64,000 nucleotides of DNA from Streptomyces sp. NRRL WC-3605 (GCF_001509795.1 NZ_LLZN01000079.1:124001-188000), one strand, 5' to 3'; counted from the first letter of the stretch, positions 42,602 to 54,779 are shown. Numbers and translations are program-made. The notes: generated by a model not told the origin, from the letters alone.

Positions 42602-43984
42602 GTGACCACCACGCTCGCAGGCGGCCGTGCCGCCCGACGCCAGACGATGCGCCGCATCCGTCCGCGCCGCTCCCCGGCCGTCCCGCTGGTCGTCGCCCTG
42701 TGGGCGGGCGCGGCGGCGGTGCTGTGGCTGTGGTGGGACAACACGCCGTCCCTCGCGGACAACACGGCGAAGATCCTCGCCGCCGGACGCATCACCGGTC
42801 TTCTCGCCGGCTATCTGATGGCGCTGGTCGTCCTGCAGATGGCGCGGGTGCCCGCGCTGGAGCGGCGGGTCGGCTCGGACCGGGTCGCCCGCTGGCACGC
42901 GATGAGCGGCCGTTACACGGTCTGCCTGGTGATCGCGCACGTCTTCCTGACGATGTGGGCCTACGCCCTGCAGAGCGGCCGGACCCTCGGCGACGTCGTC
43001 CAGCAGACCATCGACTCCGTCAACACGCTGCCCGACATGGGCAAGGCGGCCATCGGCACCGGGCTGCTGTTCGTCATCGCGTTCATCTCGATCGGCGGCA
43101 TCCGGCGCCGCATCCCCTACGACAGCTGGTACCACGTCCACCTGCTGACGTACGCGGCGGTGTTCCTGACGTTCTGGCACCAGATCACCACCGGCAACGA
43201 GTTCGCCGTCGAGCCCACCGCGAAGACCTTCTGGTACGGGCTGTACGGCGCGGTCACCGCGCTGGTGCTCTGGTACCGGGTCATCACCCCGGTCCGCCTG
43301 AACCTGCGGCACCGGATGTACGTCGAGGCCGTCATCGAGGAGACGCCCGGCATCGTGTCGGTGCTGATCGGAGGGCGCAAGCTGCACCGGATGGGCGCCG
43401 AGGCGGGCCACTTCTTCCGCTGGCGGTTCAAGGCGCCGGGCATGCGCTTCAGCTCCCACCCGTACTCGCTGTCGGCCGCGCCCCGCCCGGACATGCTGCG
43501 GATCACGGTCAAGGCGATCGGCGACCACACGTCCCGGCTGCGCGAGCTGAAGCCCGGCACCAAGGTGTGGGCGGAAGGCCCTTACGGCGCCCTGACGGCC
43601 CAGCGCCGCAGCCGCGGCAAGGTGCTGCTGGTGGCCGGCGGTGTCGGCATCACGCCGATGCGGGCCCTGTTCGAGACGCTGCCGGGCGCCTCCGGCGACA
43701 TCACCCTGCTCTACCGGGCCAACAGCACCCAGGACCTGGCGCTGTGGGACGAGCTCTCGGCCATCGCCGACGAGCGCGGTGCCCGGCTGATGTACGCGGT
43801 CAACAGCCCGGACGGCGAGCGTCCGGACATCTCGGCGGAGCGGCTGCGGCAGAAGCTGCCGGACATCGACCAGCACGACGTCTTCCTCTGCGGCCCGCCC
43901 GGGTTCGCGCAGTCCGTGTACGAGGCGCTGCGCGGCGCCGGAGTGCCCGCCCGCCGCATCCACCACGAGTCGTTCGAGATGTGA
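42602..43984 (+). CDS. Ferric-reductase-like flavocytochrome (FAD/NAD(P)H oxidoreductase)
   Basis: The 460-residue membrane protein has a six-helix ferric-reductase-like domain (about 25-225) with heme-ligand candidates RWHAMSGRYTVCLVIAHVF and YHVHLLTYAAVFLTFWHQ. It is followed by a ferredoxin-reductase-like module with FAD motif HPYSLSAAPR, NAD(P) motif LLVAGGVGITPMRAL and C-terminal VFLCGPPGF. It should carry electrons from NAD(P)H through FAD and hemes to the outer face of the membrane. GTG at 42602 has GGAGG upstream. The next two genes encode the likely acceptor and its flavin-loading enzyme. Confidence 0.92.
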   Translation: MTTTLAGGRAARRQTMRRIRPRRSPAVPLVVALWAGAAAVLWLWWDNTPSLADNTAKILAAGRITGLLAGYLMALVVLQMARVPALERRVGSDRVARWHAMSGRYTVCLVIAHVFLTMWAYALQSGRTLGDVVQQTIDSVNTLPDMGKAAIGTGLLFVIAFISIGGIRRRIPYDSWYHVHLLTYAAVFLTFWHQITTGNEFAVEPTAKTFWYGLYGAVTALVLWYRVITPVRLNLRHRMYVEAVIEETPGIVSVLIGGRKLHRMGAEAGHFFRWRFKAPGMRFSSHPYSLSAAPRPDMLRITVKAIGDHTSRLRELKPGTKVWAEGPYGALTAQRRSRGKVLLVAGGVGITPMRALFETLPGASGDITLLYRANSTQDLALWDELSAIADERGARLMYAVNSPDGERPDISAERLRQKLPDIDQHDVFLCGPPGFAQSVYEALRGAGVPARRIHHESFEM

Positions 43985-44030
43985 GCGACCGGACTTCGAG
44001 TCATCACCACTCCAGGAGCTGTGGAAAGCC

Positions 44031-44834
44031 ATGAGGAAGAGCCACCCCATCCGGCGTTTCGTGCTGGCCGGTGCGGCCACCGTGTCGGGGATCGTGCTGC
44101 TGCTGTCGCTGAAGCCGGCGACCGACCCGGCGTCCGCCCAGGCGGCCGGCGGCGCGGCGCCCCCGGTCGCGGCCTCGCCGCAGGGCGGCGCGCAGGCCGC
44201 CGGGTCGGGCACGGTCACCGGTGACGCGGCGCGCACCCAGTACGGCGCGGTCCAGGTCCGGCTGACCGTGGCCGGCGGAAAGATCACGAAGGCGGAGGCC
44301 GTCCAGGCTCCCAAGGGCGGCCAGAGCGACCAGGTCACCGCGAACGCGGTGCCGAAGCTCAACCAGGCGGCGGTCGCGACGCAGAGCGCCGACATCGACG
44401 CCGTGTCCGGGGCGACGTACACCAGCGCCGGGTACAAGCAGTCCCTCCAGTCGGCCATCGACAAGGCCAACGCCGCCGCGGGCGCCGGGCAGGGCTCGGG
44501 CTCGCAGGGCTCCGGCGGGCAGGGGCCGGGCGAGCAGGGGTCGGGCTCGGGCGCCGCGCAGGCCCGTACCGTGACCGGGGCCGTGTCCCAGACGCAGTAC
44601 GGGCCGGTCCAGGTCCGTGTCACGGTCAGCGGCGGGAAGATCACCAAGGCGGAGGCCGTGAAGGCGCCGAGCGGCGGGCAGAGCACCACCGTCACCGCCA
44701 ACGCGGTGCCGAAGCTCAACCAGGCGGCCGTGGCGGCCGGCAGCGCCGACATCGACGCGGTGTCCGGGGCGACCTACACCAGCGCCGGGTACAAGGAGTC
44801 CCTGCAGTCGGCCCTGGACCAGGCCGGTGGCTGA
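44031..44834 (+). CDS. Exported protein with two FMN-binding domains
   Basis: The 267-residue exported protein has an N-terminal signal or anchor (RRFVLAGAATVSGIVLLLSL) and an Ala/Gly/Pro-rich tether, then two near-identical FMN-binding domains (about 60-145 and 178-265) joined by a Gly/Ser/Gln linker. Each ends in SADIDAVSGATYTSAGYK, whose SGATYT is the recognition site where ApbE attaches FMN to a threonine. It should therefore carry two covalent FMN groups outside the membrane and accept electrons from the upstream flavocytochrome. Its stop overlaps the apbE start by eight bases. Confidence 0.92.
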   Translation: MRKSHPIRRFVLAGAATVSGIVLLLSLKPATDPASAQAAGGAAPPVAASPQGGAQAAGSGTVTGDAARTQYGAVQVRLTVAGGKITKAEAVQAPKGGQSDQVTANAVPKLNQAAVATQSADIDAVSGATYTSAGYKQSLQSAIDKANAAAGAGQGSGSQGSGGQGPGEQGSGSGAAQARTVTGAVSQTQYGPVQVRVTVSGGKITKAEAVKAPSGGQSTTVTANAVPKLNQAAVAAGSADIDAVSGATYTSAGYKESLQSALDQAGG

Positions 44835-45627
44835 CACGGTGGTGGAACCGACACCAGCTCCCGCCGCGGTACGTCGTGCGGAGGAGGTCATGGGGACGGT
44901 CGTCTCCTTCGACGTCCGCGGCGGGGATCCCGACACCGTCCGGTCGGCCCTGGACGAGGCGGTGGCCGGGCTGCACCGGGTGGACGAGGTGTTCAGCACG
45001 TACCGCGACGACAGCCAGGTGTCCCGGCTGGCGCGCGGGGAGATCACGCTGGACGCCTGCGACCCGGAGGTGGCCGAGGTGCTCGAACTCGGCGCCGAGG
45101 CGCAGCGGTTGAGCGACGGCTGGTTCAGCACGTCGTACGCGGGGAGCGTGGACCCGACGGGCATCGTCAAGGGCTGGTCGGTCGAGCGCGCGGCGCGGAG
45201 TCTCGCCGGGGTCCCCGGGGTGACCGGTGTGAGCGTGAACGGCGGCGGCGATGTGCAGCTGCTCGGCCTGCCGGGGCCCCGCCCGTGGCGGGTGGGTGTG
45301 GCCGATCCGCTGCGTCCCGGGGGGCTCGCCGCGGTGGTCTCCGCGGCCGGCCTGGACGAGCTGGCGGTGGCCACCTCCGGCACGGCCGAGCGCGGCGCCC
45401 ATATCGTCGACCCGCGCACGGGCCGCTCGGCGGTCACGGACCTGGTGGCCGTGACGGTGACGGCTCCTCGGCTGACCTGGGCGGACTGCTGGGCGACGGC
45501 GGCCTTCGCCATGGGGTCGCGGGAGGGCCTGGCCTGGCTGGAGTCGCTGCCGGACGTGGAGGCGCTGCTGATCACCGCGGGCGACGAGGTGCGCTGCACG
45601 GGCGGGCTGGCGGCCCGCCTGGGCTGA
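44827..45627 (+). CDS. apbE: FAD:protein FMN transferase
   Basis: The 266-residue ApbE-family enzyme transfers FMN from FAD to the SGATYT threonine of exported flavoproteins. Motifs seen are EEVMGTVVSFDV, FSTYRDDSQVSRLARG, VDPTGIVKGWSVERA, VSVNGGGDVQLLG and HIVDPRTGRSAV, with the Mg-binding acidic residues near ADCWATAAF. There is no obvious signal peptide, so modification may happen inside before or during export, which differs from lipoprotein ApbE (inference). GTG at 44827 overlaps the FMN-binding gene, giving coupled production of enzyme and substrate. Confidence 0.93.
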   Translation: MADTVVEPTPAPAAVRRAEEVMGTVVSFDVRGGDPDTVRSALDEAVAGLHRVDEVFSTYRDDSQVSRLARGEITLDACDPEVAEVLELGAEAQRLSDGWFSTSYAGSVDPTGIVKGWSVERAARSLAGVPGVTGVSVNGGGDVQLLGLPGPRPWRVGVADPLRPGGLAAVVSAAGLDELAVATSGTAERGAHIVDPRTGRSAVTDLVAVTVTAPRLTWADCWATAAFAMGSREGLAWLESLPDVEALLITAGDEVRCTGGLAARLG

Positions 45628-45651
45628 GGGGGCTTCCGGCCCCCGGCTCAG
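45624..45651. terminator. Shared terminator of apbE and argR
   Basis: CTGAG...CTCAG arms with a GGGG/CCCC inner stem span the whole 20-base gap between convergent apbE and argR and include both stop codons. It can end both transcripts. Confidence 0.65.
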
Positions 45652-46202
45652 TGGGTGTTCTGGGCCAGCCGCAGGAAGTGGTCGGCGAGCGCCTGGCCGC
45701 CCGTGGGGTTGCGGCTGATCAGCATCAGGGTGTCGTCGCCGGCGATCGTGCCGAGGATGTCGTGCAGTTCGGCCTGGTCGATGGCCGAGGCCAGGAACTG
45801 GGCCGCCCCCGGAGGGGTGCGCAGGACCACGAGGTTCGCCGAGGCCTCCGCGGAGATCAGCAGCTCCTGCGAGAGCCGCCGCATCCGCTCCTCCTTGGCG
45901 GACTCCCCGAGCGGGGCGCGGGGCGTGCGGAAGCCGCCCTCGCTGGGCACCGCGTAGATGAGGTCGCCGTCGTTGTTGCGGATCTTGACCGCGTTCAGCT
46001 CGTCGAGGTCGCGGGAGAGCGTCGCCTGGGTGACGCTCAGCCCGTCGTCGGCGAGCAGCTTCGCCAGCTGACTCTGCGACCGCACCGGCTGCCGGTTGAG
46101 AATGTCCACGATCCGGCGGTGACGTGCGGTGCGGGTCTGCGGCACGGCGGGCCCGTGGGCCCCGTTCGCCCCGTTGTGCCCGTGGTCCTGCGCCTGGCTC
46201 AT
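45648..46202 (-). CDS. argR: Arginine repressor
   Basis: The 184-residue ArgR/AhrC regulator has an N-terminal winged helix ([44 protein letters not shown]), and a C-terminal oligomerisation and arginine-binding domain ending with [27 protein letters not shown] 22-residue Gly/His/Asn-rich head precedes the DNA-binding domain. It is last in argC-J-B-D-R, seven bases after argD, so the repressor is made from the operon it should control. Confidence 0.97.
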   Translation of the reverse strand: MSQAQDHGHNGANGAHGPAVPQTRTARHRRIVDILNRQPVRSQSQLAKLLADDGLSVTQATLSRDLDELNAVKIRNNDGDLIYAVPSEGGFRTPRAPLGESAKEERMRRLSQELLISAEASANLVVLRTPPGAAQFLASAIDQAELHDILGTIAGDDTLMLISRNPTGGQALADHFLRLAQNTH

Positions 46203-46209
46203 CGTCGTC

Positions 46210-47402
<1,193 letters not shown>

Positions 47403-47406
<4 letters not shown>

Positions 47407-48310
47407 TGCGCGTCCCCCTCCGGCCCGTCCGGCACGACCATCGTGCCGATTCCCTCATCGGTGAAGATCTCCAGCAGGATCGAGTGCTGGACCCGGCCGT
47501 CGATGACGCGGGCGGTGGTGACGCCGTTGCGTACGGCGTGCAGGCAGCCCTCCATCTTCGGCACCATGCCCGAGCTCAGTTCTGGCAGCAGTTTCTCCAG
47601 CTGGGATGCGGTGAGGCGGCTGATCACCTCGTCGCTGTCCGGCCAGTCCTCGTAGAGGCCCTCGACGTCCGTGAGGACCATGAGAGTCTCCGCTCCCAGC
47701 GCAGCCGCGAGTGCCGCAGCCGCCGTATCAGCATTGACGTTGTAGACATGCCCGTCGTCCTGACTGCGGGCGATGGAGGAGACGACCGGGATGCGGCCGT
47801 CGGCGAGCAGGGCCTCGATCGCGCCCGTGTCGATCTCGGTGATCTCGCCCACCCGCCCGATGTCGACCGGTTCGCCGTCGATCTCGGGCTGGTGCTTGGT
47901 GGCGGTGATGGTGTGCGCGTCCTCGCCGGTCAGACCGACGGCGAGCGGACCGTGCTGGTTGAGCAGGTTGACCAGCTCGCGCTGGACCTGCCCGGCGAGC
48001 ACCATCCGTACGACGTCCATGGCGTCCTCGGTGGTGACGCGCAGGCCGGCCTTGAACTCGCTGACGATGCCGTGCCTGTCGAGGGCGGCGCTGATCTGCG
48101 GGCCGCCGCCGTGCACGACGACCGGCTTGAGCCCGGCGTGGTGCAGGAACACGACGTCCTGGGCGAACGCGGCCTTCAGGTCCTCGTCGACCATGGCGTT
48201 GCCGCCGAACTTGATGACGACCGTCCTGCCGTTGTGGCGGACGAGCCAGGGCAGCGCCTCGATGAGGATCTGGGCCTTGGGGAGCGCGGTGTGCTTCCGC
48301 GTCGTGTTGC

Positions 48311-48314
<4 letters not shown>
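47403..48314 (-). CDS. argB: Acetylglutamate kinase
   Basis: The 303-residue amino-acid kinase phosphorylates N-acetylglutamate. Motifs: [47 protein letters not shown] and [15 protein letters not shown]. The N-terminal helix before the kinase fold ([19 protein letters not shown]) is that of arginine-sensitive kinases, so feedback inhibition is likely. ATG at 48314 overlaps the argJ stop as ATGA. Confidence 0.97.
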
Positions 48315-50541
<2,227 letters not shown>

Positions 50542-50648
50542 CGCGTTCCTCGGGACGGCTTCCGGGCGGCAGGATGGGGAGGACGACGAGCATCCACGGG
50601 TCCCGCGGACCCCGAGGTGCCTGGAGAGCGCCGGGAGAGAGGGCAGGG

Positions 50649-51092
50649 ATGGGCGAGTTCTGGCCGGTGCCGGAGGTGCTGGCCTATCTGGCCGGCGAGT
50701 GGCGGGTGGCGCGTTCCGTGCGCGACCTCGCGAGCGGCGACGAGGGCGCCTTCACCGGTACGACGGCTTTCGGTCCGCTGGAGGACGGCGGGCTGCTGCA
50801 CCACGAGTCCGGCGAGTTCGTGTGGCGCGGGGTGGCCCGGCCGGCGGAGCGCACCCTGCGGTTCCTGCCGGGTGCCGTGCCCGGCACGGCCGACGTGCGG
50901 TTCGCGGACGGTCGCCCGTTCCACGACCTCGACCTGCGCGACGGCCGCCACATCGCCGACCACCCGTGCTCGGCGGACCTCTACCGGGGCGACTTCACGG
51001 TCCGGGACGCGGAGAACTGGCGGACCGTGTGGCGGGTGCGCGGCCCGGCCAAGGACCTGGTCCTCACCACGGACTACGCGCGCGTGGTCTGA
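50649..51092 (+). CDS. DUF6314-like protein
   Basis: The 147-residue soluble protein has an all-beta look, reminiscent of lipocalin-like folds: LAGEWRVARSVRDLASGDEG, TGTTAFGPLEDGGLLHHESGEFV, and near the end YRGDFTVRDAENWRTVWRV, GPAKDLVLTTDYAR. I associate this layout with DUF6314; the function is unknown. ATG at 50649 follows AGGGCAGGG. It is divergent from argC, and its 3' end overlaps the convergent phosphatase-like gene by 19 bases. Confidence 0.75.
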   Translation: MGEFWPVPEVLAYLAGEWRVARSVRDLASGDEGAFTGTTAFGPLEDGGLLHHESGEFVWRGVARPAERTLRFLPGAVPGTADVRFADGRPFHDLDLRDGRHIADHPCSADLYRGDFTVRDAENWRTVWRVRGPAKDLVLTTDYARVV

Positions 51093-51667
51093 GCCGAGGT
51101 GCCCTCCAGGCGCAGGTTCCAGCGGCCGGCGTGCCCGATGACCGTGGTCGCCGACAGCGGTCTGACATCGATGTTCCAGTACGTCGACGGCGGCGCCTTC
51201 AGGGCGTAGACCAGCGCGGCACGGATCACGGACGGCTCGGCCACCGCGACGATCCGGTCGCCGTCCTCCACGGGCCGGGTGTCGAGCCAGCCGCCGACCC
51301 GGGAGATGAAGGCGATCAGCGACTCGCCGCCGTGCGGGGTGCCGCGCGGGTCGGCGAGCCAGGCGTCCACCGCGTCGGGCTCCCGGGCCATCGCCTCGCC
51401 CAGCGTGAGCCCGCGCCAGCGGCCCATGTCGCAGTCCCGCAGGGCCAGCTGGACCAGCGGGGCGTAGCCGAGGGCGTCGCCGGTGGCACGGCTGCGCGGG
51501 GTGGGCGAGCAGTAGCGCAGGTCGGCTGCCGCCAGCGGCAGCAGGTCGCGGGCGACGTGTTGCACCTCGTCCCAGCCGGCCTGGTCCAGCGGCCGGTCGT
51601 CCTGGAAGCGCTCGGCGAGCAGCGACGAGCTGCGCGCGGCGGCGACGAACGTGACCCGAAGCGACAT
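51074..51667 (-). CDS. Histidine-phosphatase fold protein lacking the catalytic histidines
   Basis: The 197-residue protein follows the phosphoglycerate-mutase-like layout: an N-terminal strand, PLDQAGWDEVQHVARDL, YCSPTPRSRATGDALG, RGTPHGGESLIAFISRVGGWLD, then a strand followed by VIRAALVYAL. In active enzymes the first strand ends in RHG; here it reads FVAAARSSS. The second histidine motif (HGG before VIRA) is AEPS. Both phosphate-transfer histidines are therefore absent. It is either a binding protein or performs another reaction. ATG at 51667 is the best start. Confidence 0.8.
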   Translation of the reverse strand: MSLRVTFVAAARSSSLLAERFQDDRPLDQAGWDEVQHVARDLLPLAAADLRYCSPTPRSRATGDALGYAPLVQLALRDCDMGRWRGLTLGEAMAREPDAVDAWLADPRGTPHGGESLIAFISRVGGWLDTRPVEDGDRIVAVAEPSVIRAALVYALKAPPSTYWNIDVRPLSATTVIGHAGRWNLRLEGTSAQTTRA

Positions 51668-51775
51668 GCGGTGATGGTGTGACGGGAAGGTGACCAGGTC
51701 AAGAGGGACCGTTCCCATGTCACCGACGGTGGACGCACCCTCACAGCGCGGTCGGGACCAGGCGGGTGGATCCTC

Positions 51776-51799
51776 CCAAAACGGGCCGCACGGCCCGTT
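51776..51799 (-). terminator. Terminator of the GNAT gene at 51798-52232
   Basis: Minus-strand AACGGGCC / GGCCCGTT stem (8 bp, loop GTGC) followed by TTTT; the stem begins inside the stop codon of the gene. Confidence 0.75.
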
Positions 51800-52232
51800 A
51801 CAGGTACAGCGCCATCCAGTGGCCCGGGGTCTCCAGCGCGGCGAACCCGAGCTTCGCGTACACCCCGTGGGCGTCGTGCGTGGCAAGGAGGATCCGCCGG
51901 ACGCCGTACGGGCGCAGATGCTCGCGCACCGCCCCGACGAGGGCCGTCCCGATGCCCTTGCCGCGTACCGACGGGTCGACGTAGACGTCGCAGAGCCAGG
52001 CGAAGGTGGCCCGGTCGGTGACGACCCGGGCGTACGCGGCCTGCTCCCCCGACGCCGTGTCGTACACCGCGAAGTTCAGCGACCCGTCGATCGCCTCCTC
52101 CTGCTTCTCCCGGGCCCGTCCGAGCGCCCAGTAGGCGTCGGTGGACAGCCAGCGGTGCACCCGCTCGCGGTCGAGGCGTGCGGCGTCGGTGGAGATCTCG
52201 TAGCCCTCGGCGAGGGGCGGGGTGTCGGTCAT
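51798..52232 (-). CDS. GNAT acetyltransferase
   Basis: The 144-residue compact GNAT domain has LCDVYVDPSVRGKGIGTALV near 81-100 as CoA motif A, then RRILLATHDAHGVYAKLGFA. The N-terminus (EGYEISTDAARLDRERVHRWLSTDAYWALG) is that of the subgroup annotated as N-acetyltransferases of unknown substrate. It ends in a hairpin terminator that starts in its stop codon. Confidence 0.9.
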   Translation of the reverse strand: MTDTPPLAEGYEISTDAARLDRERVHRWLSTDAYWALGRAREKQEEAIDGSLNFAVYDTASGEQAAYARVVTDRATFAWLCDVYVDPSVRGKGIGTALVGAVREHLRPYGVRRILLATHDAHGVYAKLGFAALETPGHWMALYL

Positions 52233-52307
52233 GCGCCGAGATTCGCAGGGCCCGGCAGGCGCCGTCGAGCGTTTTTCACCAGGTGGGACCGATCGGCACC
52301 GCAGCGG

Positions 52308-53750
52308 TCACAGCGCCTCGTCGCAGGCGGCCCGCAGACGCCGTACGCCCTCCGTGATCTCCCCCGCCCCCGCCACGGCCGCGAAGCTCAACCGGATGTG
52401 CGGGGCCGGGGGTTCGGCGCTGAAGTAGGGGCGGCCGGGTGTGATCGCGACTCCGGCGCGCAGGGCGGCCGTGGTCAGGGCCGTCTCGTCGGTGCCGTCG
52501 GGCAGGCGCAGCCACAGGTGGTAGCCGCCGGAGGGGATGTGCGGGAGGACGAGTTCGGGCAGGGACAGCCGCAGGGCGGCGGTCATGGTGTCCCGGCGCG
52601 CCCTCAGTTCCGCTGCGACGGCCCGCAGATGCCGGGGCCAGGCGGGCGAGCCGACCAGTTCCACCGCCGCCTCCTGCAACGGCCGCGGCACGAAGAAGCT
52701 GTCGACGACCTGGATCGCGCGCAACCGCTCCAGCACCGGGCCCCGGGCGGCGAGGGCGCTCACCCTGAAGCTCGGCGAGGTCGCCTTGGTCAGCGAGCAC
52801 ACGTGCACGACGACGCCGTCGGTGTCGTCGGCGGCCAGCGGACGCGGCAGCGGCCCGGCGTCCTCGTGCACCAGCCGCCGTACGAAGTCGTCCTCGACGA
52901 CGAAGGCGCCGGCCTCGCGGGCGATGCGCAGCACCTCGCGGCGCCGCTCGGGCGCGAGCAGGGCGCCGGTCGGGTTCTGGAACAGGGGCTGGCACACGAA
53001 CACCCGGGCGCCGGTGGCCCGGAAGGCGTCCGCGAGCAGGGCGGGCCGTACGCCGTCCGCGTCGACCGGCACCGGGACCGGGCGCAGTCCGGCGGCGCGG
53101 GCGATCGCCAGCATGCCCGGGTAGGTGGGCGACTCGACCAGGACCGGGGCCCCGGGGGGCGCGAGGGCCTTCAGCGCCGTCGTCAGGGCGGACTGGCCGC
53201 CGGCGGTGATCAGCACCTCGGCGGCCGTGACCGGGCCGCCCGGTCCGCCGATGCCGCGCGCGAACCACTCGCGCAGCTCCGGCAGGCCCTCCATGGGCGG
53301 GCGTCCCCAGGCGCCGGGCCGACGTCCGGCGCGGGACAGCGCGGCGGCCATCGCGCGTTCGGGCTGGAGCGAGGGGTGCAGATAACCGCCGTTGAACTCG
53401 ATGACGCCGTGCGAGGGGGCGGCCAGCGAGACCAGCACCCCCGAGGCGTCCACCGAGCGCGGCACGAGTTCGGTGGCGCTGTCCGCGCTGAGCGTCACCT
53501 CCTGCCAGGAGGTGTCCCCGGTGGCGGCGGCCGGTCCGGGCCGCTCGGCGCGGAAGGCGCCGGCGCCGGGCCGGGTGACGACGAGCCCCTCGGCCGCCAG
53601 CTGGGCCAGGGCCCGGGAGACGGTCACCGGGCTCACCCGGAATCGCTCGACGAGGGCCCTGCTCGACGGCAGCTTTCCACCAGGAGAGTAGCGGTCCAAC
53701 TCTCGTCGCAACTGATTCGCCAGCTCTCCCACGCTGCTACGCTCTTGCAT
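52308..53750 (-). CDS. MocR-type regulator (GntR domain fused to aminotransferase)
   Basis: The 480-residue fusion has a GntR winged helix (about 5-72, SSRALVERFRVSPVTVSRAL) and a fold-type I aminotransferase-like domain with the PLP lysine in CSLTKATSPSFRVSALA near 318 and LFQNPTGALL. MocR proteins sense PLP or an amino-substrate and often control a neighbouring gene. Here the neighbour is a divergent EamA exporter whose start codon overlaps its own by two bases. ATG at 53750 follows -10 box TATTCT (53759-53764), so translation is probably leaderless; GTG 53732 is an alternative. Confidence 0.9.
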   Translation of the reverse strand: MQERSSVGELANQLRRELDRYSPGGKLPSSRALVERFRVSPVTVSRALAQLAAEGLVVTRPGAGAFRAERPGPAAATGDTSWQEVTLSADSATELVPRSVDASGVLVSLAAPSHGVIEFNGGYLHPSLQPERAMAAALSRAGRRPGAWGRPPMEGLPELREWFARGIGGPGGPVTAAEVLITAGGQSALTTALKALAPPGAPVLVESPTYPGMLAIARAAGLRPVPVPVDADGVRPALLADAFRATGARVFVCQPLFQNPTGALLAPERRREVLRIAREAGAFVVEDDFVRRLVHEDAGPLPRPLAADDTDGVVVHVCSLTKATSPSFRVSALAARGPVLERLRAIQVVDSFFVPRPLQEAAVELVGSPAWPRHLRAVAAELRARRDTMTAALRLSLPELVLPHIPSGGYHLWLRLPDGTDETALTTAALRAGVAITPGRPYFSAEPPAPHIRLSFAAVAGAGEITEGVRRLRAACDEAL

Positions 53751-53764
53751 GAGGACCGAGAATA
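53738..53764. promoter_or_regulatory. Face-to-face promoters of the mocR/eamA pair
   Basis: Plus-strand -10 TACGCT (53738-53743) ends five bases before the eamA ATG; minus-strand -10 TATTCT (53759-53764) ends eight bases before the mocR ATG. Each -10 box lies inside the coding start of the opposite gene. No convincing -35 boxes were found. Confidence 0.5.
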
Positions 53765-54684
53765 GCGCTACCGCGCCGAGCCCGATAGCAGTCAGCAGCT
53801 CCGCCGACCCGGCCGCTCCGGCCACCCCGGCCGTCCGCGGCACGCTCCAGGCCGGCCTCGGGGTCGCCGCCTTCTCCCTGACCTTTCCCGCCACCGTCTG
53901 GGGTCTGGAGGGGTTCGGTCCGTGGTCGCTGGTGGCCGTGCGCAGTGTGCTGGCCGCGCTGATCGCGGGCGGCTGTCTGCTGGCGCTGCGCGTGCCGCTC
54001 CCCGCCCGCCGGGACTGGGCGGCTCTCGCGGTGGTCGCGGCGGGCGTCGTCCTCGGCTTTCCGCTGCTCACCACGCTCGCGCTCCAGTCCTCCACCACCG
54101 CGCACGCCGCCGTGGTCGTCGGTCTGCTGCCGCTGACGACGGCCCTGTTCTCCGCGCTGCGGGTCGGCACCCGCCCGTCGCGGACCTTCTGGCTGGCGGC
54201 GCTCGCGGGCGCCGCCGCCGTGGTCGCCTTCACCGTCCAGCAGAGCGGCGGCGCCCTGACCACGGCCGACCTGTACCTGTTCGCGGCGCTGCTGGTGTGC
54301 GCGGCCGGCTACACCGAGGGCGGCCGGCTGGCCCGGACCATGCCGGGCTGGCAGGTGATCGGCTGGGCGCTGGTGCTGTGCCTGCCGCTGGGTCTGCCCG
54401 CCGCCGCGGTGGCGCTGGCGCACGAGCCCGTCCACTGGACCTGGCACGGCGTGACGGGGCTGGTGTGGGTGGCGGCCGGGTCGCAGTTCCTCGGCCTGGT
54501 CGTCTGGTACCGGGGCATGGCCGCCATCGGCATCCCGAAGGCCAGCCAGTTGCAGCTGGCGCAGCCCCTGCTCACACTGGTGTGGTCGGTGCTCCTGCTG
54601 GGCGAGCACCTGACGGTGGCCGCCCCCCTCACGGCCGTGGCGGTGCTCGTCTGCATCGCCGTGACCCAGCGGGCACGTGGCTGA
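53749..54684 (+). CDS. EamA/DMT-family metabolite exporter
   Basis: The 311-residue transporter has about ten membrane helices in two EamA repeats (about 30-165 and 170-305), an Ala/Pro/Ser-rich cytoplasmic head and the conserved end WYRGMAAIGIPKASQLQLAQPLLTLV. It probably exports an amino acid or other small metabolite. ATG at 53749 has no ribosome site and overlaps the divergent mocR start as CATG. No other start exists before the first helix, supporting leaderless translation. Control by the MocR regulator is likely. Confidence 0.9.
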   Translation: MRTENSATAPSPIAVSSSADPAAPATPAVRGTLQAGLGVAAFSLTFPATVWGLEGFGPWSLVAVRSVLAALIAGGCLLALRVPLPARRDWAALAVVAAGVVLGFPLLTTLALQSSTTAHAAVVVGLLPLTTALFSALRVGTRPSRTFWLAALAGAAAVVAFTVQQSGGALTTADLYLFAALLVCAAGYTEGGRLARTMPGWQVIGWALVLCLPLGLPAAAVALAHEPVHWTWHGVTGLVWVAAGSQFLGLVVWYRGMAAIGIPKASQLQLAQPLLTLVWSVLLLGEHLTVAAPLTAVAVLVCIAVTQRARG

Positions 54685-54779
54685 GCGGGTCCGTTCCGGC
54701 CCGCCTCCCGCTCCCGCCTGGCGCCGTGGACTCAAGGCCACGGACCGCTGCTCCGGCATCTGCTGAGGAGGCCCAACCT

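Noticed and set aside
42700..44034. Plus-strand frame overlapping the flavocytochrome gene
   Set aside because: Arg/Gly/His-rich shadow frame without domains; the 42602 frame has full motifs.
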